Shown here: positions 6,793-14,057 of the stretch, piece after piece | Position numbering within the stretch: position 1 is the first letter of the stretch | How the letters are laid out: each line of letters starts with the position of its first letter | Source: Patescibacteria group bacterium | GTDB lineage: Bacteria > Patescibacteriota > Patescibacteriia > UBA2169 | Assembly (NCBI GenBank): GCA_018830465.1 | Contig: JAHJSI010000006.1 | Coordinates: 1 to 26,770 of the forward strand | DNA: 26,770 bases | Direction of reading: 5' to 3' | Notes under the pieces: generated by a model | Seen by the model: the letters and a program-made list of their open reading frames with translations, nothing else | Databases searched by the model: none | What the model was told of the DNA's origin: nothing | Program-made: the position numbers and the translations under genes

Positions 6793-7416
6793 TTATCTAG
6801 AATAAAATTCAACGATGCGCCTTACGTCAATAAGGGCTTTTATTTCATTAATATCCGGCTCTGCGACTACTTTTGCCTCAGTTCCATTCAAAACCAGCCA
6901 ATCAGCGGTTCTTCGGTCAATTGCTTTAATATTTTCCTGAAATCTTGGACTTTCCGCGATTCTTTGAATTACTGAAATTTTATCTCCTGTCTTTACGTGT
7001 GTTGATGGTGTTTTGCTTCTTTTATCATTAATCATAATATGGCCATGGCTTACCATCTGGCGCGCGGCAGGACGGGTTTTTGCGAATCCAAGCCTGTAAA
7101 TAATATTATCAACGCGGCTTTCCAATAAAGAAAGCAAAGTATCTCCTGTCGCCTGCCCGCTTGATAAAGCTTTTTTATAATAATTTCTAAACTGTTTTTC
7201 TAAAATTCCATAAATTCGCTTTGCTTTCTGCTTTTCTCTAAGCTGAGTTCCATAGTTAGTCACCTTTATTCTTCGCATTTTAGGTCCGTGAACTCCGGGC
7301 TTATACGCTTTTCTAATTAAAGGTGATTTTGCTGTTCCAGACTTATCTAAATCAGGATGCAAATCCATGCCTTCTGTTCTTGATCTTTTAAATTTTGGTG
7401 ATAAATCTCTTGCCAT
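6793..7416 (-). CDS. rpsD: 30S ribosomal protein S4
   Basis: A 207-residue uS4 protein, the usual length; it nucleates 30S assembly on 16S rRNA and the family also has autoregulatory roles. The N-terminal KFKRSRTEGMDL region lacks the cysteines of zinc-binding S4 versions. YGTQLREKQKAKRIYGILEKQ near residues 55-75 and RVDNIIYRLGFAKTRPAARQM near 101-121, with VSHGHIMINDKR, form the S4 RNA-binding domain. The C-terminus ends IVEFYSR, as expected. It starts two bases after the rpsK stop and precedes rpoA, the standard rpsM-rpsK-rpsD-rpoA-rplQ arrangement. Confidence 0.97.
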   Translation of the reverse strand: MARDLSPKFKRSRTEGMDLHPDLDKSGTAKSPLIRKAYKPGVHGPKMRRIKVTNYGTQLREKQKAKRIYGILEKQFRNYYKKALSSGQATGDTLLSLLESRVDNIIYRLGFAKTRPAARQMVSHGHIMINDKRSKTPSTHVKTGDKISVIQRIAESPRFQENIKAIDRRTADWLVLNGTEAKVVAEPDINEIKALIDVRRIVEFYSR

Positions 7417-7418
7417 AA

Positions 7419-7826
7419 TTATACTCGTCTAGGTTTACGTGGACGCGGCCCATTATGCGCCACAGCAGTCTTGTCTTTAATGGATTGAATTTGAAGCCCT
7501 AAGCCAGATAGCCCTCTAATTGCGGCGTCTCTTCCCATTCCAACTCCTTTAACCACAACATCAACTTGCGCAATGCCTGACTGTTTTACAAAATCAGCTA
7601 AATTACGGACAACAACTCCTGCCGCGTATGGCGTTGATTTTTTAGGTCCTTTAAATCCTAATTTTCCAGCTGATGCCCATGCGACAACATTGCCTTGCGC
7701 ATCTGTTATGCTTACAATTATATTATTATATGATGCCCTAACATAAGCCACGCCCTGTTTAAAGGATACTTTCTGTTTCTTTTTTCTCTTCTGTATAGGT
7801 TTTTTACTTGCTTCCTCTGTTGCCAT
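7419..7826 (-). CDS. rpsK: 30S ribosomal protein S11
   Basis: A 135-residue uS11 protein of the small-subunit platform, contacting the mRNA exit region. Core features are YVRASYNNIIVSITDAQGNVV near residues 28-48, WASAGKLGFKGPKKSTPYAA near 50-69, the VKGVGMGRDAAIRGL segment near 93-107, and the terminal HNGPRPRKPRRV (family consensus HNGCRPPKRRRV). The N-terminal 20 residues are a lysine-rich extension. The 88-base gap before it, unusually long for this block, is filled by a dispersed palindromic repeat. Confidence 0.97.
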   Translation of the reverse strand: MATEEASKKPIQKRKKKQKVSFKQGVAYVRASYNNIIVSITDAQGNVVAWASAGKLGFKGPKKSTPYAAGVVVRNLADFVKQSGIAQVDVVVKGVGMGRDAAIRGLSGLGLQIQSIKDKTAVAHNGPRPRKPRRV

Positions 7827-7841
7827 AAAGATATTGTTATA

Positions 7842-7909
7842 TAAAGTCGTAAAACATAAGACTTAAGGGTGGTGTCTAAGTCACAAAACTTACGACTTAG
7901 GTCTTATGT
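7842..7909. repeat. Dispersed palindromic repeat, copy 2
   Basis: It matches the reverse complement of 4702-4767 across the blocks TAAAGTCGTAA, AGACTTAAG, GTGTCTAAG and AAAACTTACGACTTA, with one 6-base length difference. It occupies nearly all of the gap between rpsM and rpsK. The same CATAAG/CTTATG and TCGTAA/TTACGA words recur within it in both orientations. Confidence 0.75.
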
Positions 7910-7914
7910 CTGAA

Positions 7915-8310
7915 TTATGTCTTTTGTGCCGCGCCCTTCTTTCCGCTTGTGGCAGTTTTTCTAATATTTCCTCTTACTGTTCTTGAGTTGGTTTTTGTTC
8001 TTTGTCCGCGAACTGGAAGATTTTTAGAGTGTCTTAATCCTCTCCATGATCCGATTTCTTTCAGCCGTTTTACATTTACATGCACTTGGCGCGCCAATTC
8101 TCCTTCTAAAAAATATGCTTCTTTGTCTATCACATTTCTAATCTTATTAACCTCTTCTTCGGTCAAATCTTTTGACCTTTTTGATTCGTCAATTCCAGCA
8201 TTAGCAAGAATTTTTTCACTTCTGCTTTTGCCTATGCCTTTAACATATGTAAGGCTTATTACTATTCTTTTATTATCTGGGAGGTTAATTCCGGAAATTC
8301 TTGCTGCCAT
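7915..8310 (-). CDS. rpsM: 30S ribosomal protein S13
   Basis: A 131-residue uS13 protein of the small-subunit head, contacting the P-site tRNA and the intersubunit bridge. It begins ARISGINLPDNKRIVISLTY and continues with the helix-hairpin-helix GIGKSRSEKILANAGI near residues 26-41. The middle EGELARQVHVNVKRLKEIGSW and the RGLRHSKNLPVRGQRTKTNSR tract near 94-114 are diagnostic; the latter contacts rRNA. It starts two bases after the rpmJ stop. Length and tail are ordinary. Confidence 0.97.
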   Translation of the reverse strand: MAARISGINLPDNKRIVISLTYVKGIGKSRSEKILANAGIDESKRSKDLTEEEVNKIRNVIDKEAYFLEGELARQVHVNVKRLKEIGSWRGLRHSKNLPVRGQRTKTNSRTVRGNIRKTATSGKKGAAQKT

Positions 8311-8312
8311 AT

Positions 8313-8426
8313 TTATCCTTGTCTTTGCTTATGCTTCGGATTCTTGCAAATAACAACCACGCGCCCTTTTCGACGTATGACTTTACAGTCTCTGCACATT
8401 GGTTTTACCGAAGCTCTTACTTTCAT
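8313..8426 (-). CDS. rpmJ: 50S ribosomal protein L36
   Basis: A 37-residue bL36 protein, too short for many gene callers. It reads MKVRASVKPMCRDCKVIRRK at the start and has the zinc ribbon C11-x2-C14 ... C27 ... H32 (ending ICKNPKHKQRQG), the normal C-C-C-H zinc-binding form. It sits between infA and rpsM, its usual place in bacterial alpha-type operons, and its stop is two bases before rpsM. It belongs to the large subunit and helps stabilise 23S rRNA near the peptidyl-transferase region. Confidence 0.96.
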   Translation of the reverse strand: MKVRASVKPMCRDCKVIRRKGRVVVICKNPKHKQRQG

Positions 8427-8428
8427 AG

Positions 8429-8548
8429 TCCACTAATGCACGAATCTTCACTAATTTCACTAATACTATCTAAATACGTTTTATATTATTTACCATGACA
8501 TTTGTCTGAATATAGTATTAGTGTATATTCGTGAATAAAATTCGTGGG
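8429..8548. repeat. Long imperfect inverted repeat between infA and rpmJ
   Basis: A perfect 12-bp pair CACTAATACTAT (8458-8469) / ATAGTATTAGTG (8512-8523) surrounds a 42-base AT-rich loop. The arms extend imperfectly outward with CACTAATGCACGAAT on the left and ATTCGTGAATAAAATTCGTG on the right. It fills almost the whole infA-rpmJ gap. The words ATTCGTG and ATTAGTG recur inside each arm. Confidence 0.7.
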
Positions 8549-8563
8549 AGGAAATTCCTAATA

Positions 8564-8860
8564 TTAATACCTATATGTTATTCTGCCTTTTGTCGTGTCA
8601 TATGGGCTCATCTCAACTTTAACTTTATCAAAAGGCAATAAACGAATTTTAAACATTCTCATTCTTCCTGCTAAATGAGCCAAAATCTCATGTCCGTTTT
8701 CAAGCTCAACTTTAAAGGTCGCATTTGGAAGAAGCTCTAATACCTGACCATCTACTTCAATAAACCCTTTTTTATTAACACTGAAACCTTCGGGCTGATC
8801 GTGTTTTGGGTCTTTTTCTTGATTATTGTTATTGATTGGTGAATTGTTATTTTCTACCAT
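8564..8860 (-). CDS. infA: Translation initiation factor IF-1 with N-terminal extension
   Basis: The C-terminal 68 residues are a standard IF-1 OB-fold: EVDGQVLELLPNATFKVEL, then ENGHEILAHLAGRMRMFKIR, then the LPFDKVKVEMSPYDTTKGRI signature ending ITYRY. IF-1 binds the ribosomal A-site during initiation. Usual length is about 72; this reading gives 98, with an Asn/Pro/Asp-rich, probably disordered N-terminus (MVENNNSPINNNNQEKDPK). I chose the ATG at 8858-8860; a GTG at 8885-8887 would add nine residues, and neither has a Shine-Dalgarno. It heads the ribosomal block, downstream of murC. Confidence 0.93.
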   Translation of the reverse strand: MVENNNSPINNNNQEKDPKHDQPEGFSVNKKGFIEVDGQVLELLPNATFKVELENGHEILAHLAGRMRMFKIRLLPFDKVKVEMSPYDTTKGRITYRY

Positions 8861-8978
8861 GAATGAGACAAAATTAGGTTTGCTCACAAAATAAACTATC
8901 TAAAGAAATTTCTCTCTTAAAATAATGTGAAATATTACTCAATTTTTGTGCATTTTTATGCGTATATTGAATATAGGT

Positions 8979-9007
8979 ATATTACTGGACTTTGATTTTT
9001 ATGTCAA
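8979..9007 (-). promoter_or_regulatory. Candidate sigma70-type promoter for the infA-rpsI block
   Basis: On the minus strand, TTGACA (9002-9007) is followed after 17 bases by TAATAT (8979-8984). It lies just beyond the murC stop and about 120 bases before the infA start. The -35 is a perfect match; the -10 is weaker. It would allow transcription of the ribosomal block independent of the mur genes. Confidence 0.5.
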
Positions 9008-9011
9008 TACC

Positions 9012-10409
9012 TTATTTTTTTACTAATTTCCTTGCCACAATATCCACATCTCCTGCTCCCATTATTATAACCACATCTTCTGGCTTAATTTTTTCGCGGA
9101 GCATATGTTCTGCTTGTTCCAAATTTTGTGCGCACGACACATCAAGCTTGGGATGACGCGCTATTATAGCATTCACTAAATCCTGCGATGACACGCTTTG
9201 ATCTTCATCTTTATCCCGTCCAGCGACATCATAGATTTCGGAAATTATGACTTCATCAGCTCCATTAAAAGAATCAATAAATTTGTTAAATAATTTTTTA
9301 GTTCTATTATGATGATGCGGCTGGAACAGCACAATAATGCGATGAAAAGGATACCAGCCGCGCGCAGCTTCAAGAGTAGCGTGAATTCCTGCTGGATGAT
9401 GCGCGTAATCAGATACAATAAGCGCGCCATTATGTTCGCCTAGCATCTCAAATCTGCGCCAAGTTCCATTAAATTCTTTTAATGCTTTCAATATTTTTTT
9501 GCGCTTAACTCCGGCGCAATCAGCAGCCAGAGCAGCTGCCACAGCATTAACCACATTATGCTCCCCTGGCACATTTAAATGCGCAGGTCCCCAATCGTCT
9601 TGATCATCAACAATATTAAAATCATTGCTTCCAATCCAGGAATCTGTGCCTGAGCGCACAGTCGCGCCAACCGCGCGCGTATGTTCACGGCCTTTTATTC
9701 CAAATTTACGAACTTGTTTGCCTGCGGCTGACAACTTGCTGCTGTTCTCATCATCTCTATTTAATACCACACATCCGTCTTTAGGCACTTTATCAATCCA
9801 TTTTTGGAAATGAGAAATAATATCATCTAAATCTTTATAATAATCAAGATGATCTTCCGCGATATTTGTTATAATCGCGATATATGGCGTGTAATTCAAC
9901 ATTTTCGCGGCATATTCATCTGCTTCAATAACAAGCCATTCTGATTTGCCGATTCTTATATTTGAATCCCATTGCAGAACCCGAGTTCCAACCACAACAG
10001 TCGGGTCAAAACCAGCTTTTTCTAAAATTACACCAAGCATTGCTGTTGTTGTGCTTTTGCCGTTAGTTCCAGACACTGCGATAACTTTTTTGTCTTTTGA
10101 AAATTCTCCCCAAAATTCAGATCCGCTAAATTGCTTTATATCGCGCTCTTGCGCTTGTTTTCGGATAGCATCGCTTTTAGGCACTGCCTCTGAATATATT
10201 AACAGATCAACATTTTCTGAAAGTTGAGCGTTTTCATCCGCAATTACAACATCAGCGCCTAATGACGCAATTTCGCGCGTGATATCGCTCTCAACCAAAT
10301 CAAAACCAGACACTTTAATTTTGTGGTGTAAAAATAATTTTGCAACAGCAGATATGCTTATTCCGCCAATGCCGATTAGATATACGTGTTTGTAACCACT
10401 TAAATTCAT
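9012..10409 (-). CDS. murC: UDP-N-acetylmuramate--L-alanine ligase
   Basis: A 465-residue Mur ligase adding L-Ala to UDP-MurNAc in the cytoplasm with ATP. The N-terminal Rossmann motif is LIGIGGISISAVA near residues 11-23. The ATP loop is SGTNGKSTTT at 113-122. The central domain has EADEYAAKMLNY and TNIAEDHLDYY, and the C-terminal domain has GTWRRFEMLGE and the MurC-type SDYAHHPAGI, with FQPHHHNRT matching the usual FQPHRYTRT. Length is normal. It is the last mur gene of the cluster, separated from murG by a 114-base gap holding a large palindrome; no Shine-Dalgarno is evident at the ATG (10407-10409). Confidence 0.96.
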   Translation of the reverse strand: MNLSGYKHVYLIGIGGISISAVAKLFLHHKIKVSGFDLVESDITREIASLGADVVIADENAQLSENVDLLIYSEAVPKSDAIRKQAQERDIKQFSGSEFWGEFSKDKKVIAVSGTNGKSTTTAMLGVILEKAGFDPTVVVGTRVLQWDSNIRIGKSEWLVIEADEYAAKMLNYTPYIAIITNIAEDHLDYYKDLDDIISHFQKWIDKVPKDGCVVLNRDDENSSKLSAAGKQVRKFGIKGREHTRAVGATVRSGTDSWIGSNDFNIVDDQDDWGPAHLNVPGEHNVVNAVAAALAADCAGVKRKKILKALKEFNGTWRRFEMLGEHNGALIVSDYAHHPAGIHATLEAARGWYPFHRIIVLFQPHHHNRTKKLFNKFIDSFNGADEVIISEIYDVAGRDKDEDQSVSSQDLVNAIIARHPKLDVSCAQNLEQAEHMLREKIKPEDVVIIMGAGDVDIVARKLVKK

Positions 10410-10430
10410 ATCTTAAGTTATTCGTTATTA

Positions 10431-10518
10431 GATTTTCAGGGGTACAAATTTTTGAGCGAGAATGATGGAACGCAACGCGACCCCTTCGGAGCGAAAAAAT
10501 TTCGTACCCCTGAAAATC
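10431..10518. repeat. Palindromic element between murG and murC
   Basis: A perfect 15-bp inverted repeat, GATTTTCAGGGGTAC (10431-10445) and GTACCCCTGAAAATC (10504-10518), is continued inward by AAATTTTT / AAAAATTT. The internal 40-50 bases are GC-richer. It fills nearly the whole gap and lacks a T-run, so it looks like a small insertion element rather than a terminator. Confidence 0.75.
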
Positions 10519-10523
10519 AATTA

Positions 10524-11576
10524 TCAAATACTTTCTATAATTTCTATCATCCTCTCCCTTCCGCCCTTCTTCATCAACTCGCCCATTGCCTGTGACAGGC
10601 GCGCTCTCTCATCCGCGGAATTAATTAAATTCACAACATCACGCGCAACTCTGTCATCTAATTTATCCTGACGATACACAATAGCGGCTTTTTCGTTTTC
10701 AACATAAAACGCGTTATCCTCTTGATGCGAGCCTGGCATTGGAATGATAATAGCAGGTTTTGAAAGGTACGCAAGTTCAGTTAAAATTGATATTCCAGCG
10801 CGCGTAATCACAATATCAGCCGCGCATAGAACATGAAACATATCTGAGCTCAAAAATTCAATCTGCTTGTAATTCTCATGCTTTATTTCTGAATTTACTT
10901 TGTCATGGCCTGTTAAATGAATTATATTTGCGCGCTTGCACAGATCATCTAAATTCTCCCATGTCCATTTATTCAACGCAAACGACCCGCTTGATCCGCC
11001 GGTAATCAATACACACAACAGATCATCTCGAAGATCAAATTTCTCGCGCGCAATGTCAGCATTACCAGATAATAAAGCGTCGCGCACAGGGTTGCCGATC
11101 CATTCTGTTTTCTCTTTTGGATAATCTTGTAAAGATTTTTCAAAACTAACTGTTATTTTATCCGCGCACCATGCTGTAAGCTTATTAGACAAAGTTGGAC
11201 GAATATCCTGCTGATGGATAATAATCTTTTTTCTAAAAAGCCATGCCGCCCATATCACAGGAACACTAACAAAAGAGCCAGCTCCAATAATAACATCTGG
11301 CTTTACTGTATTTATAATAAGCAAACTTCTAAAAAATGCAGCAACAAAAAGAAAAGGATCTAAAATTATTTTAAAAGAAAAATATCTGCGAAATTTCGCT
11401 GTACACACCCATTCATACTGAATTTTCAAAGACTGGACAACTTTTCTCTCCACGCCTTTTTTTGTGCCAACCCAAAACCAATCCCAATCCTTATTTTCTT
11501 TTTGGGCTTGCTCATGGATTGCAATCAGCGGACTGACTGATCCAAGCGTTCCTCCACCTGTTAATAATATTTTCAT
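10524..11576 (-). CDS. murG: UDP-GlcNAc:lipid I N-acetylglucosaminyltransferase (divergent MurG)
   Basis: A 350-residue GT28 enzyme that makes lipid II from lipid I at the inner membrane face. The first glycine loop reads MKILLTGGGTLGSVSPLIAI, where canonical MurG has GGTGGHxxPALA, so the family histidine is replaced by serine and spacing differs. The second motif GGSSGSFALN corresponds to GGSQGAxxLN. The UDP-GlcNAc site TRAGISILTELAYLSKPAII, with PGSHQEDNA (usual HQxxNA), is well kept. The ATG at 11574-11576 overlaps the ftsW TGA as ATGA; a 49-residue upward extension would only retranslate ftsW. Position between ftsW and murC supports the call. Confidence 0.92.
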   Translation of the reverse strand: MKILLTGGGTLGSVSPLIAIHEQAQKENKDWDWFWVGTKKGVERKVVQSLKIQYEWVCTAKFRRYFSFKIILDPFLFVAAFFRSLLIINTVKPDVIIGAGSFVSVPVIWAAWLFRKKIIIHQQDIRPTLSNKLTAWCADKITVSFEKSLQDYPKEKTEWIGNPVRDALLSGNADIAREKFDLRDDLLCVLITGGSSGSFALNKWTWENLDDLCKRANIIHLTGHDKVNSEIKHENYKQIEFLSSDMFHVLCAADIVITRAGISILTELAYLSKPAIIIPMPGSHQEDNAFYVENEKAAIVYRQDKLDDRVARDVVNLINSADERARLSQAMGELMKKGGRERMIEIIESI

Positions 11577-12676
11577 ACTCTCTTCGAAATATTTAATAAT
11601 ATCCCTATTGATGCCATTGTTACAATCAACGAACTTCCGCCATACGACATTAAAGGCAAAGTCAATCCAGTCAAAGGCAGAATTCCAAGCATTGCCCCAA
11701 TATTTACGAAAGCCTGCAGACAAATCCAGGCTCCAATTCCAATCGCGGCTAATTTCCCGAAATTATCAGGCGCTTTTCTTGAAATTTTTATACTGCGCCA
11801 AAAAAAGTATAAAAACAATAGAACAAGAAAAACACTAAAAATAAATCCTAATTCTTCAGCTATCACGGCAAATAACGAATCCCCTACAACTTCGGGCAAA
11901 TAAAGATATTTTTGAAGCGAGAGGCCAAACCCTAATCCAAACAATCCTCCGCTTCCAACTGCTAAAATAGCTTGATTAATATGATATCCAGCTCCTTGCG
12001 GATCTAAAGAAGGATTAAAAAACGTCATAAGCCGATCCATCCTGTAAGGCGCGGCTTTAATAGCTGCTACAACTCCTGCTGTTCCTAAAATCATAAGAGT
12101 AAAAATATGCTTTATGCTTCCTCCTCCAAGAAAGTACATAACAATAGCAATCACGGCGATTATTATAAAAGTTCCAAGATCTGGCTGTTGAATAATCAAA
12201 AAAGCTAATACAGCTAAAACACTTGCAAAAGGAACAAACCCTCCCTTAAAACTGCCTATAACATGAGGTCCGCGCTCTGACATCCATGCTCCCATATATA
12301 AAATCAAAGTTAACTTTACAAGTTCAGACGGCTGAAATCCCATAAATCCAAAATCAAGCCATCGCTGCGCGCCTTGGTCTGATACTCCAAATCCGGGAAT
12401 TAATACACAAATTAAAAGCACTATGCTTGTAAAAAGAAAAATCAAAGACCATTGCTCCCAAAAATGATAATCAATTTTATATACTATATATGCGGCAACT
12501 AATCCAATTACAAGCGCGATAATCTGTCTTTTTATAAAATACGTACTATCCTCAAACCTGTCTATTCCAACCGCTACTGACGCGCTATATAGCATTATCA
12601 AACCGAATATAAGAATAATAGCGCTTGTGATAAACAGTGGTTTGTCAAAATGATATTTTTTTTCTCTTTTTGTCAT
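11573..12676 (-). CDS. ftsW: SEDS-family peptidoglycan polymerase FtsW/RodA
   Basis: A 367-residue membrane protein with about 10 spans, of the SEDS glycosyltransferase family that polymerises lipid II. Conserved segments are QRWLDFGFMGFQPSELVKL near residues 103-122, QQPDLGTFI near 164-172, GAGYHINQAILAVGSGGLFG near 227-246, and VVGDSLFAVIAEELGF near 264-279, which holds the catalytic-region Asp. The C-terminal GLTLPLMSYGGSSLI is a family hallmark. Its place between murD and murG favours the division enzyme FtsW over RodA, but sequence alone does not separate them. It starts one base after the murD stop, with AGGTT just upstream. Confidence 0.93.
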   Translation of the reverse strand: MTKREKKYHFDKPLFITSAIILIFGLIMLYSASVAVGIDRFEDSTYFIKRQIIALVIGLVAAYIVYKIDYHFWEQWSLIFLFTSIVLLICVLIPGFGVSDQGAQRWLDFGFMGFQPSELVKLTLILYMGAWMSERGPHVIGSFKGGFVPFASVLAVLAFLIIQQPDLGTFIIIAVIAIVMYFLGGGSIKHIFTLMILGTAGVVAAIKAAPYRMDRLMTFFNPSLDPQGAGYHINQAILAVGSGGLFGLGFGLSLQKYLYLPEVVGDSLFAVIAEELGFIFSVFLVLLFLYFFWRSIKISRKAPDNFGKLAAIGIGAWICLQAFVNIGAMLGILPLTGLTLPLMSYGGSSLIVTMASIGILLNISKRV

Positions 12677-12677
12677 A

Positions 12678-14057
12678 TCATAACCTCTTCACAGCTTTTA
12701 CAAAATCATCCCCTCTTTCAAACTCATGATTCCAAAGATTAAAGCTTGCGGCCGCGGGAGAAAGAAGCACAATATCGCCGCGCTTCGCATGCTCTGATAT
12801 TTTGCGCACCAAAACGCCCAGATCATTATGTTCGTCCGATAGGTTGCGCATTCCGCACAAAGATCGCTTCATTTTCTTGCTAGCATCTCCTGTTAATAGA
12901 TACACGCTCTTGCATGCGCGCTTGACAGCACGCGCCCATTTATCATACTCAAGCTTTTTATCAGCGCCGCCAGCAATTAATATAATGCGCTTGTTCTTGC
13001 CAAATCTATCTAAGGCCGCAATTCCAGCATCAGGCGTTGTACTTGTTGTGTCATTCACATACAAAACACCGCGCACATTGCCAGCCACCTCTTGCCTACC
13101 CTCAAGCGCAAGCGGGCTTTTTAGCGCTTTTTTGATATTTGAATTGCGCAGACCATAAATTTTTGCAACAGCAGTTGCTGCTAAAACATTTTCTAAATTA
13201 TGTTCGCCCTGTAGAGCAATATCGCGCACAGACATAATCGACTCATCACGCTCATCTGATCTGAACATAATTTTTCCCGCTTTTACGAACGCGCCAAGCG
13301 CTTTATGATCTTTTTTAGAAAACAGCAAAGTGCGCGAACAGGCTTCTTTCTGCCAGTCGCGCGCAACTTTGTTTTCATTATTCAACACAATAAAATGATT
13401 CTCTTTCTGGTGCTTAAAAATTTCTTTCTTAGAGCAATAATAGTGCGTTAAATTGCGATAACGATTAAGATGATCTGGATAAAGATTCGTCACAACAGCA
13501 ATATGCGGAGCGCCGCGGACGATATTTAATCCTTCCAACTGCCATGATGAAAGTTCCAGCACTATAAGATCATTCTTTGTGGCGCGATCCACGACATCTA
13601 ACATAAAAGATGTCTTAATATTGCCAGCTAAAATAGTTCTTGGATTTTTTTGCTCGCACATTCGCGCGATTAAGGCAGCTGTTGTTGATTTTCCGCGCGT
13701 GCCTGTAACCGCGATAATTAGGGCTTGGCATCTGTCAAAAAATAAGCTTGCTTCATTGTATACTGGCTTGTTCAACCGGCGCGCTAATTGCAAATATTTT
13801 GATTCTTTAGGCACGCCTGGATTATAAATTATAATGTCAGCCCATTTTACATCCTGCTCGCGATGCTTGCCAAGCACATATTTGACGGCTTTAAGAGATG
13901 TTAGACTCTTAAGCGATGGACGCAATACATTCTGCTTCCTTAAATCAGAAATTATAAGTTTAGCTCCATTTTTATAAAGCCATCTGGCAGTCGCAACTCC
14001 CCCGCCATGAAGCCCAAGACCAAGGAGTAATATTTTTTTATTCTTGATCTGTATCAT
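12678..14057 (-). CDS. murD: UDP-N-acetylmuramoylalanine--D-glutamate ligase
   Basis: A 459-residue Mur ligase, adding D-Glu to UDP-MurNAc-L-Ala. The N-terminal Rossmann motif is LLLGLGLHGGG near residues 10-20 and the ATP loop is TGTRGKSTT at 118-126, with Arg where most MurD enzymes carry Asn. LELSSWQLEGL near 170 is the MurD-type segment. EGRQEVAGN and NDTTSTTPDA match the usual EHR.E and NDSKATNPDA. The end LSPAAASFNLWNHEFERGDDF is the typical MurD closing motif with Asn-Leu-Trp in place of Asp-Gln-Phe. It overlaps mraY by four bases (ATGA). Confidence 0.94.
   Translation of the reverse strand: MIQIKNKKILLLGLGLHGGGVATARWLYKNGAKLIISDLRKQNVLRPSLKSLTSLKAVKYVLGKHREQDVKWADIIIYNPGVPKESKYLQLARRLNKPVYNEASLFFDRCQALIIAVTGTRGKSTTAALIARMCEQKNPRTILAGNIKTSFMLDVVDRATKNDLIVLELSSWQLEGLNIVRGAPHIAVVTNLYPDHLNRYRNLTHYYCSKKEIFKHQKENHFIVLNNENKVARDWQKEACSRTLLFSKKDHKALGAFVKAGKIMFRSDERDESIMSVRDIALQGEHNLENVLAATAVAKIYGLRNSNIKKALKSPLALEGRQEVAGNVRGVLYVNDTTSTTPDAGIAALDRFGKNKRIILIAGGADKKLEYDKWARAVKRACKSVYLLTGDASKKMKRSLCGMRNLSDEHNDLGVLVRKISEHAKRGDIVLLSPAAASFNLWNHEFERGDDFVKAVKRL

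Noticed and set aside
11577..11723. 49-residue N-terminal extension of MurG
   Set aside because: It retranslates the 3' end of ftsW in another frame; MurG homologues begin at MKILLTGGG and the ATGA overlap gives a natural start.
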